A program made the translations under genes and the position numbers. A DNA stretch of 64,000 nucleotides from Sindora glabra (taxonomy: Eukaryota > Streptophyta > Magnoliopsida > Fabales > Fabaceae): positions 59,935,809 to 59,999,808 of the forward strand of contig CM035236.1 in assembly GCA_020226215.1 (NCBI GenBank), in the 5' to 3' direction. Below are positions 1 through 12,352 of this stretch, piece after piece (position 1 is the first letter of the stretch; every line of letters starts with the position of its first letter). The notes beneath the pieces are model-generated. The model worked only from the letters and a program-made list of their open reading frames with translations, ran no database searches and was not told the DNA's origin.

Positions 1-847
1 GTTAGCATCATTGAGACTTTATATCACTATTAATATCATTCTCGTTGATATTTTACCTCCTTAAAGTTATAGGGTATTTGAAACACCCCTTTCTCTAGTA
101 TCCTTATGCTAATTAGGTACATTTCCATCAAGCTTAAATTTTATAGTGACCTTATTTAATTTATGTATCTAATCAATATTTATCACATTTTTGACTTACT
201 TATGTATATAATCAGTAATCTAGTTTGCAAAGCAACAGTTATAATTGTCAATATTCATATATTCACTTTACTTCTACCCTTTAATCATATATATGATACA
301 TTCCAAATTTTGTTTCATAGTTGACCTTTACATAAGACTTATAAATTCACTTTTTTATTCCCATTCATTATAATAATTCATATCTCTCCAATCTTAATCT
401 CACTTATTATTTTATTTCAACCTAAGCAAAAGAAATATATTTTAAAACAATTCTAATAGTGACAATATGAGGTAAGGTTCAACTACAAAATTTACTAGTG
501 GAGCCTAAACAATAATGATAATGTAAGCTTAATTAGAAGCAATATAAAAATGCACATAATTTTCAAGCATAAGGTTTGTGCAAAGATTGCATTTCTAAAG
601 AAAACATTTGTGTTGTTACTTAGTCAAGCTTTTCCTAACGATAGAAATACATTAAAATATCTTTGGAAACTCTAGGATCCTATTATCTTGCTTATGGGAT
701 ATGAACAATAAAGTTTTGTTGTAGAATTTCTCAATTGCACAGTAAATATTATTGCAAATGATTGGTGCTAATAAAGTGCTAGAATTGGGACATAAAGTGT
801 GTGTATTTACTTAGTCTGATTTCTCTTGTGCTAAAAAAGCCTACCTT
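1..847. other. AT-rich stretch, no gene seen
   Basis: No open frame, RNA gene or recognisable repeat end is visible here. It directly borders the decayed LTR element that starts at 848 and is probably old intergenic or transposon-derived DNA. Confidence 0.5.
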
Positions 848-1601
848 TGTCTCGTAAGTTAGCCATTATGACCAGTTTGATAGGAAAATATGCTTAATTT
901 TGAATGAAGATTAGCCTAAAAATCAAGTATAATGTAGAGGTCTTATGAAGTGAATTTAAGAGAAAATACATTTGTAGATTATTTTTTAATTTTTCTAAGT
1001 TAGGGGTATTTTAGTAATTTTATGAGATTTGAGAATTTGAAAAAGTTTGAAAAGCCTATATTTATGATCTTGGCCATTTTTATCTTTGAGTTGGTGTGTT
1101 ATAGTGTTAGTTGGATATTTAAAGAATGGTAAAAAGAGATTTGTGATGACTTGGAAAAAGTATATCCTATTCTCACTGAGTAGGTTTTTATTCCAAATGC
1201 TTTATAAATGGATGAAGTATCGGGAGGTCAATCGGGGGCACCTTGGTATAAAGCTTGGCACTCAAGTATCTTAACTTCTAGCTTTCTCCTACATACTTAA
1301 AACTATGTAATAAGGCATATACCATTGAATGGAATTGTTCTTTTCCCTTTCAATTGTATTTATAAGCTCCTAATGTGGATCATTCTTGCAATTCTATATG
1401 CATGAATGGTTTAGTGACTAGGTTATGTTATCTTTGGACATGTTGTATATGAGATTTTATTATATGAGTGATAAATCTTTGATATCATGCTATCTTTTTC
1501 TAGTATGCCATAAGAAAGTTTTATTGGAAAGTTAGCATGTTCACAATTAGAGGCAAGTATATGCCTCACAATTTCAGCCAAAGACCTAGCAATTCGTGAC
1601 A
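848..1601 (+). repeat. 5' LTR of the decayed element
   Basis: It aligns over its whole length with 3200-3935 with many substitutions and small indels. Shared blocks include the stretch around the ATGCATGAATGGTTTAGTGAC motif. It starts TGTC at 848 and ends about GACA at 1601. A 62-codon open frame inside it (1086-1274) looks like chance. Confidence 0.7.
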
Positions 1602-3185
1602 TTTTGTATCAAACTCAATTAATGCTAGTAAGTATGATCAAGTAAGCAACAATTGGTTGAAATGTAGCTTGTCTAATATATCAAGAGAACATTAGTTAGT
1701 ACATCACATGTAAGCTTAGATGATTGTGAGCTAGCTTGCAATGTGCAAGAAAATGGTTATGTGCTCATTCATTGTAGTGGCATCAAAGGAAGCATGACCA
1801 TTCGAAAGAATGTGAGAATTAACAGCCCATCTAGAAAGAGAAGCCTTTATCTTACTAGTAGGCTTGACAATATCTGGAAGGATAAAGTTTGCAATTGATT
1901 GTGCCAAAGGGTAAAACTTTGGTCATGCAAAAATGTGTGACCATAATTGATGAATACATCTTAAGGGATGGCACGTTGGATTAATATATCCAAATGGATT
2001 ACTCTAGAATAAGGAGTCCAAAATTGTGTTAGAGTAATTTGGAAGGATTAGTTGTGTTGCTTTGAGGAGCATAGATGATGGGCACAATGGATATTTAGAG
2101 GAATTGAGATAATGCACACAATCTTAAGTTTCATAAAGAGTGCACAATCACCTATACAACTCAAGATAAAATGCCAATATGCTAACACATCATAGTCAAT
2201 AATAGTAATAATCATAGTTTAATGTAGGAAGCTAGGCTACACAGTTGCTTAGTGTTATGGTGACAATGATTTAAGAAAGGGGTAGCAAACTAGCACTATA
2301 TAGTCATAAGGTCTAAAGAAACTTGACAATAACATTTACTAATGCATAAGCAAAATGAAACTCAAGCTAAAGTGTGAAAGGACTTCATGCTTAACCTATT
2401 CAAGTTGTTAATGTAGGGGAGCCATCAAAATAGATGTGCTCGAAGAATTTGTCAATGGATATACTTGAGTTCATGTTATAAGAGCCTAGACATTATTAGA
2501 TGTCACTTCACATAAAAAGGGTCATGAGGACCATAATGTCAAAGAGCATTAACTTGGAATGTGGGCTATAATGGCTGATAAAATACAATAAAAATGTCAA
2601 GTCAAAGAAGATCAAAGGATTGGATTAAGTCTGAAAGTGACATTATAAAGTATTATGAATTAATCGAACCTAATGCAAGCAGACTTATGAGTAAGGTTAT
2701 AGGGCCTATACATAAATCAAGCATAAGTCATGGCTCTTGCCTATATTCAATGCAACATTATGTGTAAGAGATTTGTTAGTAAGTAATTTTAAGTGCTAAG
2801 CATTGTTCGTGAGCTATCAAGTTAGCATATACTTTTACTACGAAGGTGGCATTTATGCAATCTACTGAGGTAAGGAGCATATAATTATAGAGGCAACAAC
2901 ACATCAAACAAGATGTATTTACAATGAGTTTAAAAGAGCTAGTGGGATAATAGCACTTAAGAGTGTTATGATAACTTCAAAAAATTCTATTAAGAAAGCT
3001 TTTAAATATATGTGAAGGATGTACTTTGCCAAAAAGAATACTAAGGTTATAGCAATGATTACCTAAATGTGTGAGTAAAAAAATTCATTGAAGCTTAAAG
3101 AAATAAACATGAAGGTTCAAGAGTGTAAGTAGAATTTTTCATAGTGTTGTGTCAAATTGAGACAACAATGAGGGCATTGATATTT

Positions 3186-3199
3186 AAAGTGGGGAAAAA
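3186..3199 (+). promoter_or_regulatory. Polypurine tract of the decayed element
   Basis: The run AAAGTGGGGAAAAA lies directly before the TGTCACA start of the right LTR, where plus-strand DNA synthesis would be primed. It fixes the element's orientation. Confidence 0.55.
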
Positions 3200-3935
3200 T
3201 GTCACAAGTTGACAATTATGACTAGTTCAATAGGAAAACATGCTCGATTTTGAATGAAACTTGACATAAAAATCAAACATGATGTAAAGGTCCTATGGAG
3301 TGAATTTAGGAGCAAATGCACTTGCAAATTATTTTTTTTAATTTTTCCAAGTTTAAGGGTATTTTGATAATTTTGATAAAGTTCAAGAACTTAGAGGATT
3401 TCAAAAAAAAAATTGTATTTGTAATCTTTGAGTTAGTGTGTTTTGGTGCCAATTAGACACTTGGAGCATGGTAAAAAAAAAAACATATAATAACTCAAAA
3501 AAAGTATGCTTAATTCTACTAGATAGACTTTTATTCAAAATGCTCTTTAAATGGGTGAAATATTGAAAAGTCCATCAGTACACCTTGGCACTAAGCTTGG
3601 GACTTATGTGTTAACTTGTGGTTATCCCTTACTCACTCAAAACTATGTAATAATGCATATATTATCAAACAAAGTTATCCCTTTCCTTTTTAGTTGTACT
3701 TGTAAACTCCTAATATAGATTATTCTTGCAACTTGATATGCATGAATGGTTTAGTGACTTATTACCTTTGAACATGTTGTACACAAGATTTTATTGTATG
3801 AGTAATAAATCTTCGATATTCAATTATTTTTTCTAAGTGTGCCACAAGAAAGTTATATAGGAAAGTTGGCATGTTCGCCAATAAGGGCAAGCATACACTA
3901 TACGATTTTAGCTAAAGAGCTACTGGCCTATAACA
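3200..3935 (+). repeat. 3' LTR of the decayed element
   Basis: It is the diverged direct copy of 848-1601, starting TGTCACAAG and ending near TAACA. The heavy divergence between the two LTRs implies an old insertion. Confidence 0.7.
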
Positions 3936-4847
3936 CCTTGTTATCCTTTATGTATTTATAAACCATGGACCCAAAAATTAGGCCCTAGCATCATCACATT
4001 CCTAATTATCTAAATGGGTAGTTGTGGCATGCTAATAAGCCTTTTCCACCTAAAAGTGGGGCTCAAAAAAGTAAAAGCTATTATGCATACACTTAGAAGT
4101 ACTTCATTACTAAGCTTTGATCTATGTGTTTTAGGTCAACCTAGGTCAATTCCTTCCCTAACTATTTCATTAATTATGCTAAGGAAAAAGAATGGACAAC
4201 TCCTACAAACATTAGCTTTTCTCTTATTCAATTGAAAAGTTTTCACTAAGCTATTAAATTTCATAAAAAGAACCAAGTGTAGCACATTTATGAAATGGCA
4301 GAGGAAATCCACTTCCTTTATTTCATTATCCTCTTCAAAAATTTTATTGCATTTTATTATACCAAAATTAAGATTTATGTTACTAATAATTATTTTATTC
4401 ATCATTCAAACTTTTATATTATTTACAAACAAATAATCCTCATTCTTGACTATCAATCATTACAAATTGTTTTCATTCATTTTTACCTAAACCAATTGTT
4501 TGTATATTGATTATATTTATCAAGGATCCTTATTAAATAAATTTTTAGGCCATGTTTAAGGATAAAAGAAAGGATGATCAAACCTTCCCTTCTATGTTTC
4601 TTAACTTTACTCCTTGATTTTTATTTCAATTTAGCATTTAATCCATCTCAAAACATCATACTAATACCTCTAAATCATTTATTTCTATTAATTATAAATT
4701 TATAAGTGATCACTTAAAATTTTTAGGGGTTTTCAATGAGACAAAAAGGGTACTCGAACCCCTTCCCCTTTTTATTTAAAATCCACACTTTCAATCTGAA
4801 ACTTGAGAGCTATTTCATAACATACATAAATACTACTTAATTTTAGG
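3936..4847. other. Intergenic DNA, no gene seen
   Basis: AT-rich sequence between two retroelements. The short open frames here overlap on both strands and show no family resemblance. Confidence 0.45.
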
Positions 4848-5097
4848 TGTCACAACCTAATGTTATACCAAATTAATGCATAATTTCCCCTAAATCATGG
4901 AAAGGTCGAAATTGTCACCATGTTGTTCACAAAATTTCACTTAATACTTTCATCATTTTCCACCACTTTAACCCTTCTACATTTTCACTTTTGGTTTTTC
5001 TTTTGTTTATGCATGATAGAGGTTTTTTGAGAAATATCCATGATTTTATTCAAACATCAAACTATCTTTTTCTAAAGTCATACCTTCTATCTTTACC

Positions 5098-5129
<32 letters not shown>

Positions 5130-6548
5130 TGTAAATTGATAAGTATTTTCCATTTGCCATAAATTTCCATCTCAAGCATCTACCTTCATAAATTTCACCA
5201 TTAATCATCAATCATAATAGTAAAAATAGAAAAGTATCAAAATGGAATTAGAAGTAAATCTAAAGAGAGGACCACTTACCTTTTGATCTTGGCTTGAAGA
5301 TTAAAAAGTGTAAACCATAAAAGACCACCAATAGTTACCAATCATCTTCTTTGAAAAACCTAAAGAAATCACCAAGTATAAAGATGGCCTTCCCTTAGCA
5401 AAATTACTTGGAAATTCTTCTCCCTCATTGCTATTGTAGTTTGGTTTAGGTGTGAGGAGGAGAGAATGCTTACTGCTAATGTGAATGTGTGACCATGGAA
5501 CTGAGAGTGAATTAGGTAAGGGTTTTCTCTTTTTTTATTAAAAAATGCTTGCATGGAATAATTGTCTCTATATCCAACTCTAATTGGCCATCCCTTGATT
5601 CCTTTCATTTCTATTGGCTTTTTATCTTAATAGCCATCATAATCCTATTCCTTCTTTCTCTCTTGCTTCATTATTACCCCTAATATAGGTAATCATGACA
5701 CTTACAAAGCTTCTCCTTCAAGCTTATTTCAATTAACTCCATTTAAATGAAGTTTTAAGGTTACAAGTGATCCCATTCAACCTCCTAACTTTGGATGTTG
5801 AGTAGGACCTCTTTTAAGCTCAAAAATTTACTCCAAGTCTTCTTTTTAGATAGCTTATACTTCTTACTAAGTTATCCTCAATTGTGCCTATATAAAACTC
5901 ATTATTATTTTCTAAAATCAACCTAATCTTACTAGTTTCCAAGTTAATTTTTTCATTTTTAAATCAAAATTTCATAATAATTATCCACAAAGCTTTTTTC
6001 CATGAAATCTTGGCTAGAAGTAACCTTATGTGTCACCTTTCCATATCCATAAACTATTCATCAATCAAGTCTTTTGATAAAGAGTTATATTTGAATTTCT
6101 ACAACTAGGCCAATGCAATTTTATTGGAAATTTTTCTAAATTCAAGAAAATACCAATATAAATTGGTTCATGATTAAATCATAAAATTTTTATAAGTGAT
6201 AGCCTTAATTTTTCTTTGGAAAAAAATTATAATTCACAAATCAAGCATTCCTACAAGGAGTTATAAATAAAAAATTGTTGATTGTGTAGTGAAGTTAGCA
6301 TAAAAATGCTAATTACTAGCTAATTCTTTAGTTATTTCCATATTTATTTCAGACAATCCTTCTCGTAGCCCATACCAACTAAAACCAACCTTAAACAGGC
6401 ATTCCTCACTATTTATCATTATCATATGCCTTAAATCCCTTATTTTACATTTTGAAAAATGTATGCATACACACATATATACAAGGACCTAAATTTATAA
6501 GTGCATGTTAAATGTTTATTAGTCATTTTAAATATTTGGGGTGTTACA
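4848..6548 (-). repeat. 3' LTR of a minus-strand Ty3/gypsy chromovirus
   Basis: On the plus strand this block runs from TGTCACAACC to GGGGTGTTACA, so in its own orientation it begins TGTAACACCCC and ends GGTTGTGACA. Immediately beyond it (6549-6572) is the reverse complement of a polypurine tract, AAAGTGGGGAAGAATT, and then decayed pol. That places it as the 3' LTR of the provirus lying to the right. It contains a (TA)n run at 5099-5124. The left border is inferred from the TG/CA ends; no second copy of this LTR was found, so the border is uncertain. Confidence 0.6.
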
Positions 6549-6654
6549 AATTCTTCCCCACTTTAAGAGAATTTGTCCTTAAATTCTAAGCACATTGTCT
6601 AAAATTTAAATATAAAGGTACATAATGAACAATTTCAAATATTTTTGTTTCATC

Positions 6655-6795
6655 TTTAACTCTATTTTCTATGTGGCTTCTTGATAGCTATGTTTTTCTC
6701 ACTTATCCTTTATCATTGGTACTTCTTTAGTTCTATTTTTTGTCACCTATTTGTCTAAAATCCATATAGGCTTTTCTTTATAAGTCATCTTTAAG
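6655..6795 (-). pseudogene. Chromodomain remnant
   Basis: The minus-strand translation shows the usual integrase tail PIWILDK, then a K-E-V-P-M segment and EAT, matching the aromatic-cage chromodomain at the end of Tekay/Del integrases. In-frame stops interrupt it. In this family the domain directs insertion toward modified chromatin. Confidence 0.7.
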
Positions 6796-7199
6796 TCTTG
6801 TTAGGGAAGCTTATGCTGAATGACATACATTATATTTGGAATATATTTTCTTAACATCAATATATAGAAAACATTATGTATTGCACTAAATTCTTTAGTT
6901 AATTTCAATCAATAAGCCATTGCCATTATTGTTTATATAATATGAAAAGGTCCAATTTAGCAACTTACTAGTTTTCCTTTTATACTAAATCATATAACTC
7001 ATTTCATTAGAGAAACCTTTAAGAACATTAATTCTCCTTCTTAGAACTCTAATGGCTTTATTCTCTTATTCATATAAGCTTTCTATCAATCTTAAGGTTC
7101 TCAAATTCATTCTATATTAACTTCACCTTCTTTAAAGCATTTAACGTTAAGGCTAGCCAATCATCTTAGCTTTCCCTAGGTCAAACTAGCCTATCAATC

Positions 7200-7830
7200 A
7201 TCTACATTTCCTCCCATATAAAGTTTTGAATGGTGCCATTTATATGCTAGCCTGATAACTATTATTGTATGCGAATCTGATTAGGGGTAAATAGTGTTTC
7301 CATCCAACCTTGACTTCTATCAAACAAGATCACAACATATCTTTTAAGACTTGTATCACTCTTTCAAATTTTCCATTGGTCTAAGAGTGGAAAGCCATAC
7401 TAAAATTAGGTTGAGTTCCTAAAGCTTCTTGAAATGACCTCTGTAAATATGCCATAAACTATGCCCTTTGATGGTCACAAGTGCACCATGTTATGAGATT
7501 ATCTTGTCTAGAAAGAGTTAAGTGTATTAAGATATAATATATATTTAGTTTTGATCAATAAGAAGTGTATTGGCTTGATCAAGTGATTTATAATTACTCA
7601 AATGGTATTATATCCTTTTTGGGTGCAAGGAAGCCTTACTATAAAACCTATAGTAATTAACTCCCATTTCCATTTAAGTATCTTTATGAATTAATGGATT
7701 TTTGATGGTTTTTTATCTTCTACCTTAAATTATTGGCACACGATGTATTTGGCCACATATTTAGCCATTCTCTTCTTTATTCCTTTCCACTAATAACATG
7801 GCTTAAGTTTATGGAACATCTTAATTAATC
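7200..7830 (-). pseudogene. Integrase remnant
   Basis: At the N-terminal end (about 7735-7820) lies a zinc-binding-like segment ending AKYVAKYIVCQ. Further on come FQEALGTQPNFSMAFHS, then TNGKFERVIQVLKDML (about 7340-7440), corresponding to the conserved region around the catalytic glutamate, and FAYNNSYQASI. Stops and frameshifts lie between these blocks. Confidence 0.8.
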
Positions 7831-7993
7831 CTCGATGCATTACATAAGTGGATTGGTGAGCTTTTACCAATAGTTCTTTTATTCATTCTTTATGGATCCA
7901 TTATCTCCCTTTATATTTAATTTCTTCATTCTTTCTTCTCAAAATTTCACTATCCAAGCTTCTTTCAATCTTACCTATATACTTCTAATATTG

Positions 7994-8197
7994 TCAACTC
8001 TTTCCTTGTATAGTTTTTATCTTGTCAATGATTGTTAACTCTATTCTTATAAAGGCCATCAGTTTATGATCTCCTATTTCTTCTTTTCTTTTCTCATTTC
8101 TTAGCACTTTCCTACTTAGGTCATCATTGACCATATTAGCCTTTGCAAGGTGGTAATGGATCAAACAGTTGTAATCTTTATCAATCTCATCCATCAC
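7994..8197 (-). pseudogene. RNase H remnant (C-terminal part)
   Basis: An open segment of 67 codons contains the motif Y-x-L-A-K-A-N-M-V-N-D-D-L-S-R-K, the equivalent of YHPGKANVVADALSRK that ends the RNase H/connection region of Ty3/gypsy polyproteins. The usual ADALSRK reads NDDLSRK here. Confidence 0.8.
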
Positions 8198-8679
8198 CTT
8201 TGCTTTAAGTTAAGCTCATTTTGTTCGAAGATACATTTAAGGTTATTATGATCCATAAATATGTCATAAGTGGTGCCATAAATAATGATGCCATATTTTT
8301 AATGAAACTATCACTGCCACCATCTTTAAATCATAAATAGGATAATTTTGCTCATGCTTCTTTAGATGTAGGGGGACATAGGCTATCACTTTCTCATTTT
8401 ACATTAACACACACCTAAATCCTACTCTTAAGGCATCATAGAATACTATATATTTAGTGGATTCATCCTATGGTGCCAACACTAGTGTAATAATGAGGCA
8501 TTTTATCAAGCTACTATAACTTCTTTCATACTCTTCAATCAAACTAAATGGTATCTTCTTTCTTGTCAACTTTATTGATAGGGTGGCTATCTAGGAAAAA
8601 TTCTTAAAAAATGGCAATAATAGTCAATCATTCCTCAGAAAATTTGAAATTTGAAAATCATAGCAGGCTTAAACCATTT

Positions 8680-9310
8680 CTTCACTGCTTCAATCTTGCT
8701 TGAGTCTACCCAAATCCCTTTTTATGATATAATATGTCCTAGGAAATTTACTTTAGTATTCCAAAATTTGCATTTGGAAAACCTTGCATAAAGTTATTTC
8801 TCTTTAAGGGTTTGAAGTACTATATATAAATGTTAGGCACATTCTTCTCTCATCTTAGAGTACACTAAAATATCATTGATAAAGACTATCACAAAGTAAT
8901 CCAAGAATGGCTTAAAATCATCATCATTCATTAAATCCATAAATGTCATTAGGTTATTAATAAAGCCAAAGGACATCATTAAGAATTTATAATGGCTATA
9001 ATAGGTTCTAAAAGCTATCATGTCTTCCCCTTGCACCTTCAATTGGTGGTACTTTAACTTTAGATCAATTTTTTTGCAAAATACAGCACTCTTTTTAAGT
9101 AGTTAAATAAATAATTAATTCTAGCCAAAGGGTATTTGTTCTTCAAAGTAACATTTTTTTAGTTATCTATAATTGATACATAAACATGTTGCTCCATCTT
9201 TTTTCTACATAAAGAGTACAAGAGCTCCCAAGGAAAAGTACTAGGGTGAATGAATCCTTTATCTAACATTCCAGGAAGTTGCTCCTTTAATTCCTTCAAT
9301 TTAGCAAGTT
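8680..9310 (-). pseudogene. Reverse transcriptase remnant
   Basis: Blocks in order: ELPGMLDKGFIHPS, KNKYPL, FRTYYSHYKFLMMSFGF, FMDLMN, and the polymerase box read as FINDILVYSK. The first of the two catalytic aspartates in the usual F-I-D-D is asparagine, so even this best-preserved segment is catalytically dead. Stops break the frame before and after 8833-9042. Confidence 0.85.
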
Positions 9311-9589
9311 CTATTTGGTACAATGTTGTACTTCTATATGGAATTTGATTTCATGGTCTAGTGGCATTACAAGTAACTTATCCAAAAACACCTAAGAAAT
9401 TCCCTCACCATTAGTACATCATCAAGGGCTTTTAGTGATCCAACAATGACAACTACCATTACCTAAGCTTGACAACCCTCATAGAGGTATCTCTCAGCTT
9501 GTAATGTCGAGAATAAGTAGATTTCTTCTAGGTTCCTTTCTCCTTGAAAGACAACAATGGTAGAATCTATAACTTTTATCATCATAGTT

Positions 9590-9930
9590 TTCTTAACACA
9601 ATCCATATTAACTCAATGTATTGTTAACTAATCCTTTCTTAAAATGATGCCACATTCTTCTAGCTTAAACACCACTAAATAAATGGGAAATACGACCTTG
9701 TTAATCTTTAAAAGAGTGGCCACTCTCTCTTATGTGGCCATAGTACTAATGCTAACTGGTATAATAACTCGTAAATGTTTTTCTAAGGTTTTCTTTTCTA
9801 GTTCTAATAACCCACAAGCCTTCCTAGAAAGAAAAAAATGAGTACCACCAAAGTCAAGCAATGCTCTTATAGGATAATCATTTATATGAACTATACCTAT
9901 AACTATAGTAGCATCCATTTATGTTGTTCT
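9590..9930 (-). pseudogene. Retroviral-type aspartic protease remnant
   Basis: The 62-codon open segment carries ALLDFGGTHFFLS, corresponding to the active-site motif ALIDSGATHSFIS. The aspartate is kept but the following serine is phenylalanine. The downstream half is frameshifted. Confidence 0.75.
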
Positions 9931-10074
9931 TTGATCAAAGGTGAGCACTCTCCTTGAGGTATCAGTTGCTTTTTCTCATTTATTTCCAAATCCACTTCCT
10001 TTTTTCCTTTGCTACTAGGGATTGCATCAAAGTTGTCATATGAGCCTTAAAAGTCCTTCCAAATTGTCTTAGGT

Positions 10075-10118
10075 AAGAGAAAGGGTAGTCACAGGCTATA
10101 TGCCTAGTTATCCATACT
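10075..10118 (-). pseudogene. Gag zinc-knuckle remnant
   Basis: The minus-strand frame reads CPVWITRHIACDYP, matching C-x2-C-x4-H-x4-C with the second cysteine changed to tryptophan. It sits just upstream of the protease remnant, as expected for the end of Gag. Confidence 0.55.
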
Positions 10119-10259
10119 GGACAAAGATTAATGGTTTCATTTTGCATTTGCTTAAATGCCTTCTCTTATATATACCATACACTATCCATCGGAGTACCGA
10201 GGGTCATAATGGGTGAGAACTTTAAAACCACTTACCTTCCTTTCCTTCCTATCAAATGG

Positions 10260-10533
10260 CCTAGGTACTAACCAAGGTCATCAAGCAATCCAAATTAACT
10301 CAATGACATCTACTAATCCATCCCTAAAATGATGTCATATTCTCCTCAAAATTTTTTAATTAAATACATATCATTCTAAAGATTTCAAAATTACCTATTT
10401 TCACTATAAATGCCATGCTAGACATTTCAATGTTTAAGTGCCATATTGTTCCCTACTGTCCAGGACTTTACTTAAATACCAATTACACCCTTAAATTTCA
10501 TAAGTTAAAATATAAGCTTTCTAAATATGGTTT
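10260..10533 (-). pseudogene. Second Ty3 protease fragment
   Basis: The minus strand contains EYDIILGMD followed by a stop and a VNLDC-like tail. This is the C-terminal part of another Ty3 protease, so it repeats at DNA level a segment that already occurs at about 9600-9700. It is probably the surviving interior of the element whose LTR begins at 10534. The two protease copies show that two related elements are fused here. Confidence 0.5.
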
Positions 10534-10680
10534 TGTCAGGTCACGACCTAATTTTATAGACAATCATTATTGGTATAAAGATATCAACTAAGTATCTTTA
10601 CAAGCCTTTTTAAACCATTTTAATTTTTAAATTAATTGTTTAATGAAATTTGTGTGATGCAAAAACATAATGATTGAAAA

Positions 10681-12352
10681 TGTTAGTATGTGTTCTAGGA
10701 GCTAATCATAAAGATGATTGTAATAATGTATAATGTATTATGTTTTATTTTAGGCAATGCAATTATTATATGTTTTTTATTTTTTATATCTACATAATTT
10801 ATAACTTAATATAATAATTGTCTCTAGAATAATTTTACTATTCTTAAAATGCCCTTAGTTAAGTATTATTACGAAAAAGATAGTAATAATACATCAAGAC
10901 TAGCATGTATAGTGATTGATGATTATGCATCATGAATATGTGATATTAAGTCAATACATAAATACATTGTTAGTGAACAGGTGTACTGGAGTAGCCCACA
11001 ATGAGAAAACTATATGGATTATCATATGTTATTAGTTATTTTCACATTACCATAATGCACATAGTCTTTTGACCTGAAATCACTACAGTTTCCTACATGA
11101 GGAGTCACACACTTTGATATCATCCTATATCACCTTTAATCGAAATTTGTTGTAGGACATTGATTAGGTGTGTCATGAAACATGCAGAGAGATGTGAGTG
11201 ATGTAGATAAAAATTTTATTCCTATTACATAGTAGGAGTGATATCCTTAGGCCTCTTGATTAAGTAAGATTAAGAAATGCATGGTCATGCTCAAATGGAT
11301 CAATATGAGATATTGATCATTTATTTAAGTTAGTCTACTTGGTATCAAGAAACATAAATTGAACATCAATAAGGATGACGCATTCCATGCCTCTAGTTCA
11401 ATTTGAATATCATTACAAAAGGAACTATGTTACAAAGTGTTATTTACACATTAAATGAATATTGAGTCATAGAAATTTTTACTACTTGGGTAGCAGTGAT
11501 GTATTGCTAGATACCTCTCACTATCTATGGTCCACAAGTAGACTATTACCAATATAGTAAGAACGTATAAGGTCACACAAAAGAAGTAGGAATGAGACAA
11601 TAATTAATTGGACTTTAATTAGACTAAAATTTAATTAATTAGGCTTATTTTCATGCATATATATATTATTAAAATAGTAGTATTTTCACATAATACATAT
11701 AGTATATTATGTGATATTATTTAATATTAAAGTAATATCAGATAATTACATTATTAGATATTAGAAAATTATATTATGAAATAATATTATTTTCTAATAT
11801 AAGATAACTATATGCCATTTTAATATTAGATAATTATATTATTAGATAATGTTATTATTTAATATTAGATAATTAATAGATAAATCCTATCTCTCCTTAC
11901 TCTCTCCATGATAAAGATAAGGTGATAGTTGTTAAGTGAAATTAGGATTTTTGAAGCATTATCCTAGTAGGATTAGAAATGTGGTATGCCTTAGTTCTAT
12001 AAAAGGAACTTGAAGGCAGCACTTTAATAACATATATTAGCTACCATTAAACCCTAAATTACTTTAAAAAAATGCACTAATCCTAATCCTAGTGAGAGAG
12101 ACGTATCCTAGCAGATTCGTAAAGGGTGATAAGTTATTGTTTACTCCGTGTAAATATCGTAGAGATGTTATACCTTTTGGCCGACGTTTAATTTATGATT
12201 CATCTTGGTCTCTCAAAGTTTTGTTTAAAAAGAACGCGAGCATACAAAAGGTAAAACCCTAACATTGATTTATACCCTTTTGCATGGATCCTTAGTAGGA
12301 TTTAGATAAAAAAATTTAATTTTTGCTACGTATGTTGATTCGAATTCTAACA
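10681..12352 (+). mobile_element. Solo LTR, family A copy 1
   Basis: It runs from TGTTAGTATG to TTCTAACA with no internal region attached. Flanking pentamers GAAAA (10676-10680) and AAAAA (12353-12357) match at 4 of 5 bases. It is homologous end to end with 47826-49465 and more distantly with 30394-31820. Long LTRs of this kind, with TGTT...AACA ends and a 5-bp duplication, suit Ty1/copia elements; the clade is not certain. It arose by LTR-LTR recombination and sits inside the older LTR at 10534-17624. Confidence 0.8.

Larger units (their letters stand above)
848..3935 (+). mobile_element. Decayed non-autonomous LTR retroelement (Ty3-like)
   Basis: Two diverged direct repeats of about 0.75 kb (848-1601 and 3200-3935) flank only 1.6 kb of internal DNA. 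Both begin TGTC. Just after the left repeat, 1602-1616 matches the initiator-Met tRNA primer site at about 11 of 15 positions. Just before the right repeat is a purine-rich tract, AAAGTGGGGAAAAA, fitting plus orientation. ACCTT precedes the left repeat (843-847) and ACCTT/CCTT follows the right one (3935-3939), a likely target-site duplication. No gag or pol reading frame was recognised and the interior is too short for an autonomous element. The Ty3 assignment rests on the primer site, the polypurine context and the TGTC start, so it is an inference. Confidence 0.7.
6549..10140 (-). pseudogene. Decayed gag-pol of a Tekay/Del-like chromovirus
   Basis: Reading the minus strand from right to left gives the gene order of a Ty3/gypsy chromovirus: Gag zinc knuckle, protease, reverse transcriptase, RNase H, integrase, chromodomain, polypurine tract. 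Every domain is broken by stops and frameshifts, and the longest intact stretches are only 60-70 codons. Only about 0.4 kb separates the zinc knuckle from the next LTR-like border, so most of gag and the primer site are missing or replaced. The C-terminal chromodomain and the style of the RT sequence suggest the Tekay/Del clade. The element cannot encode functional proteins. Confidence 0.85.
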
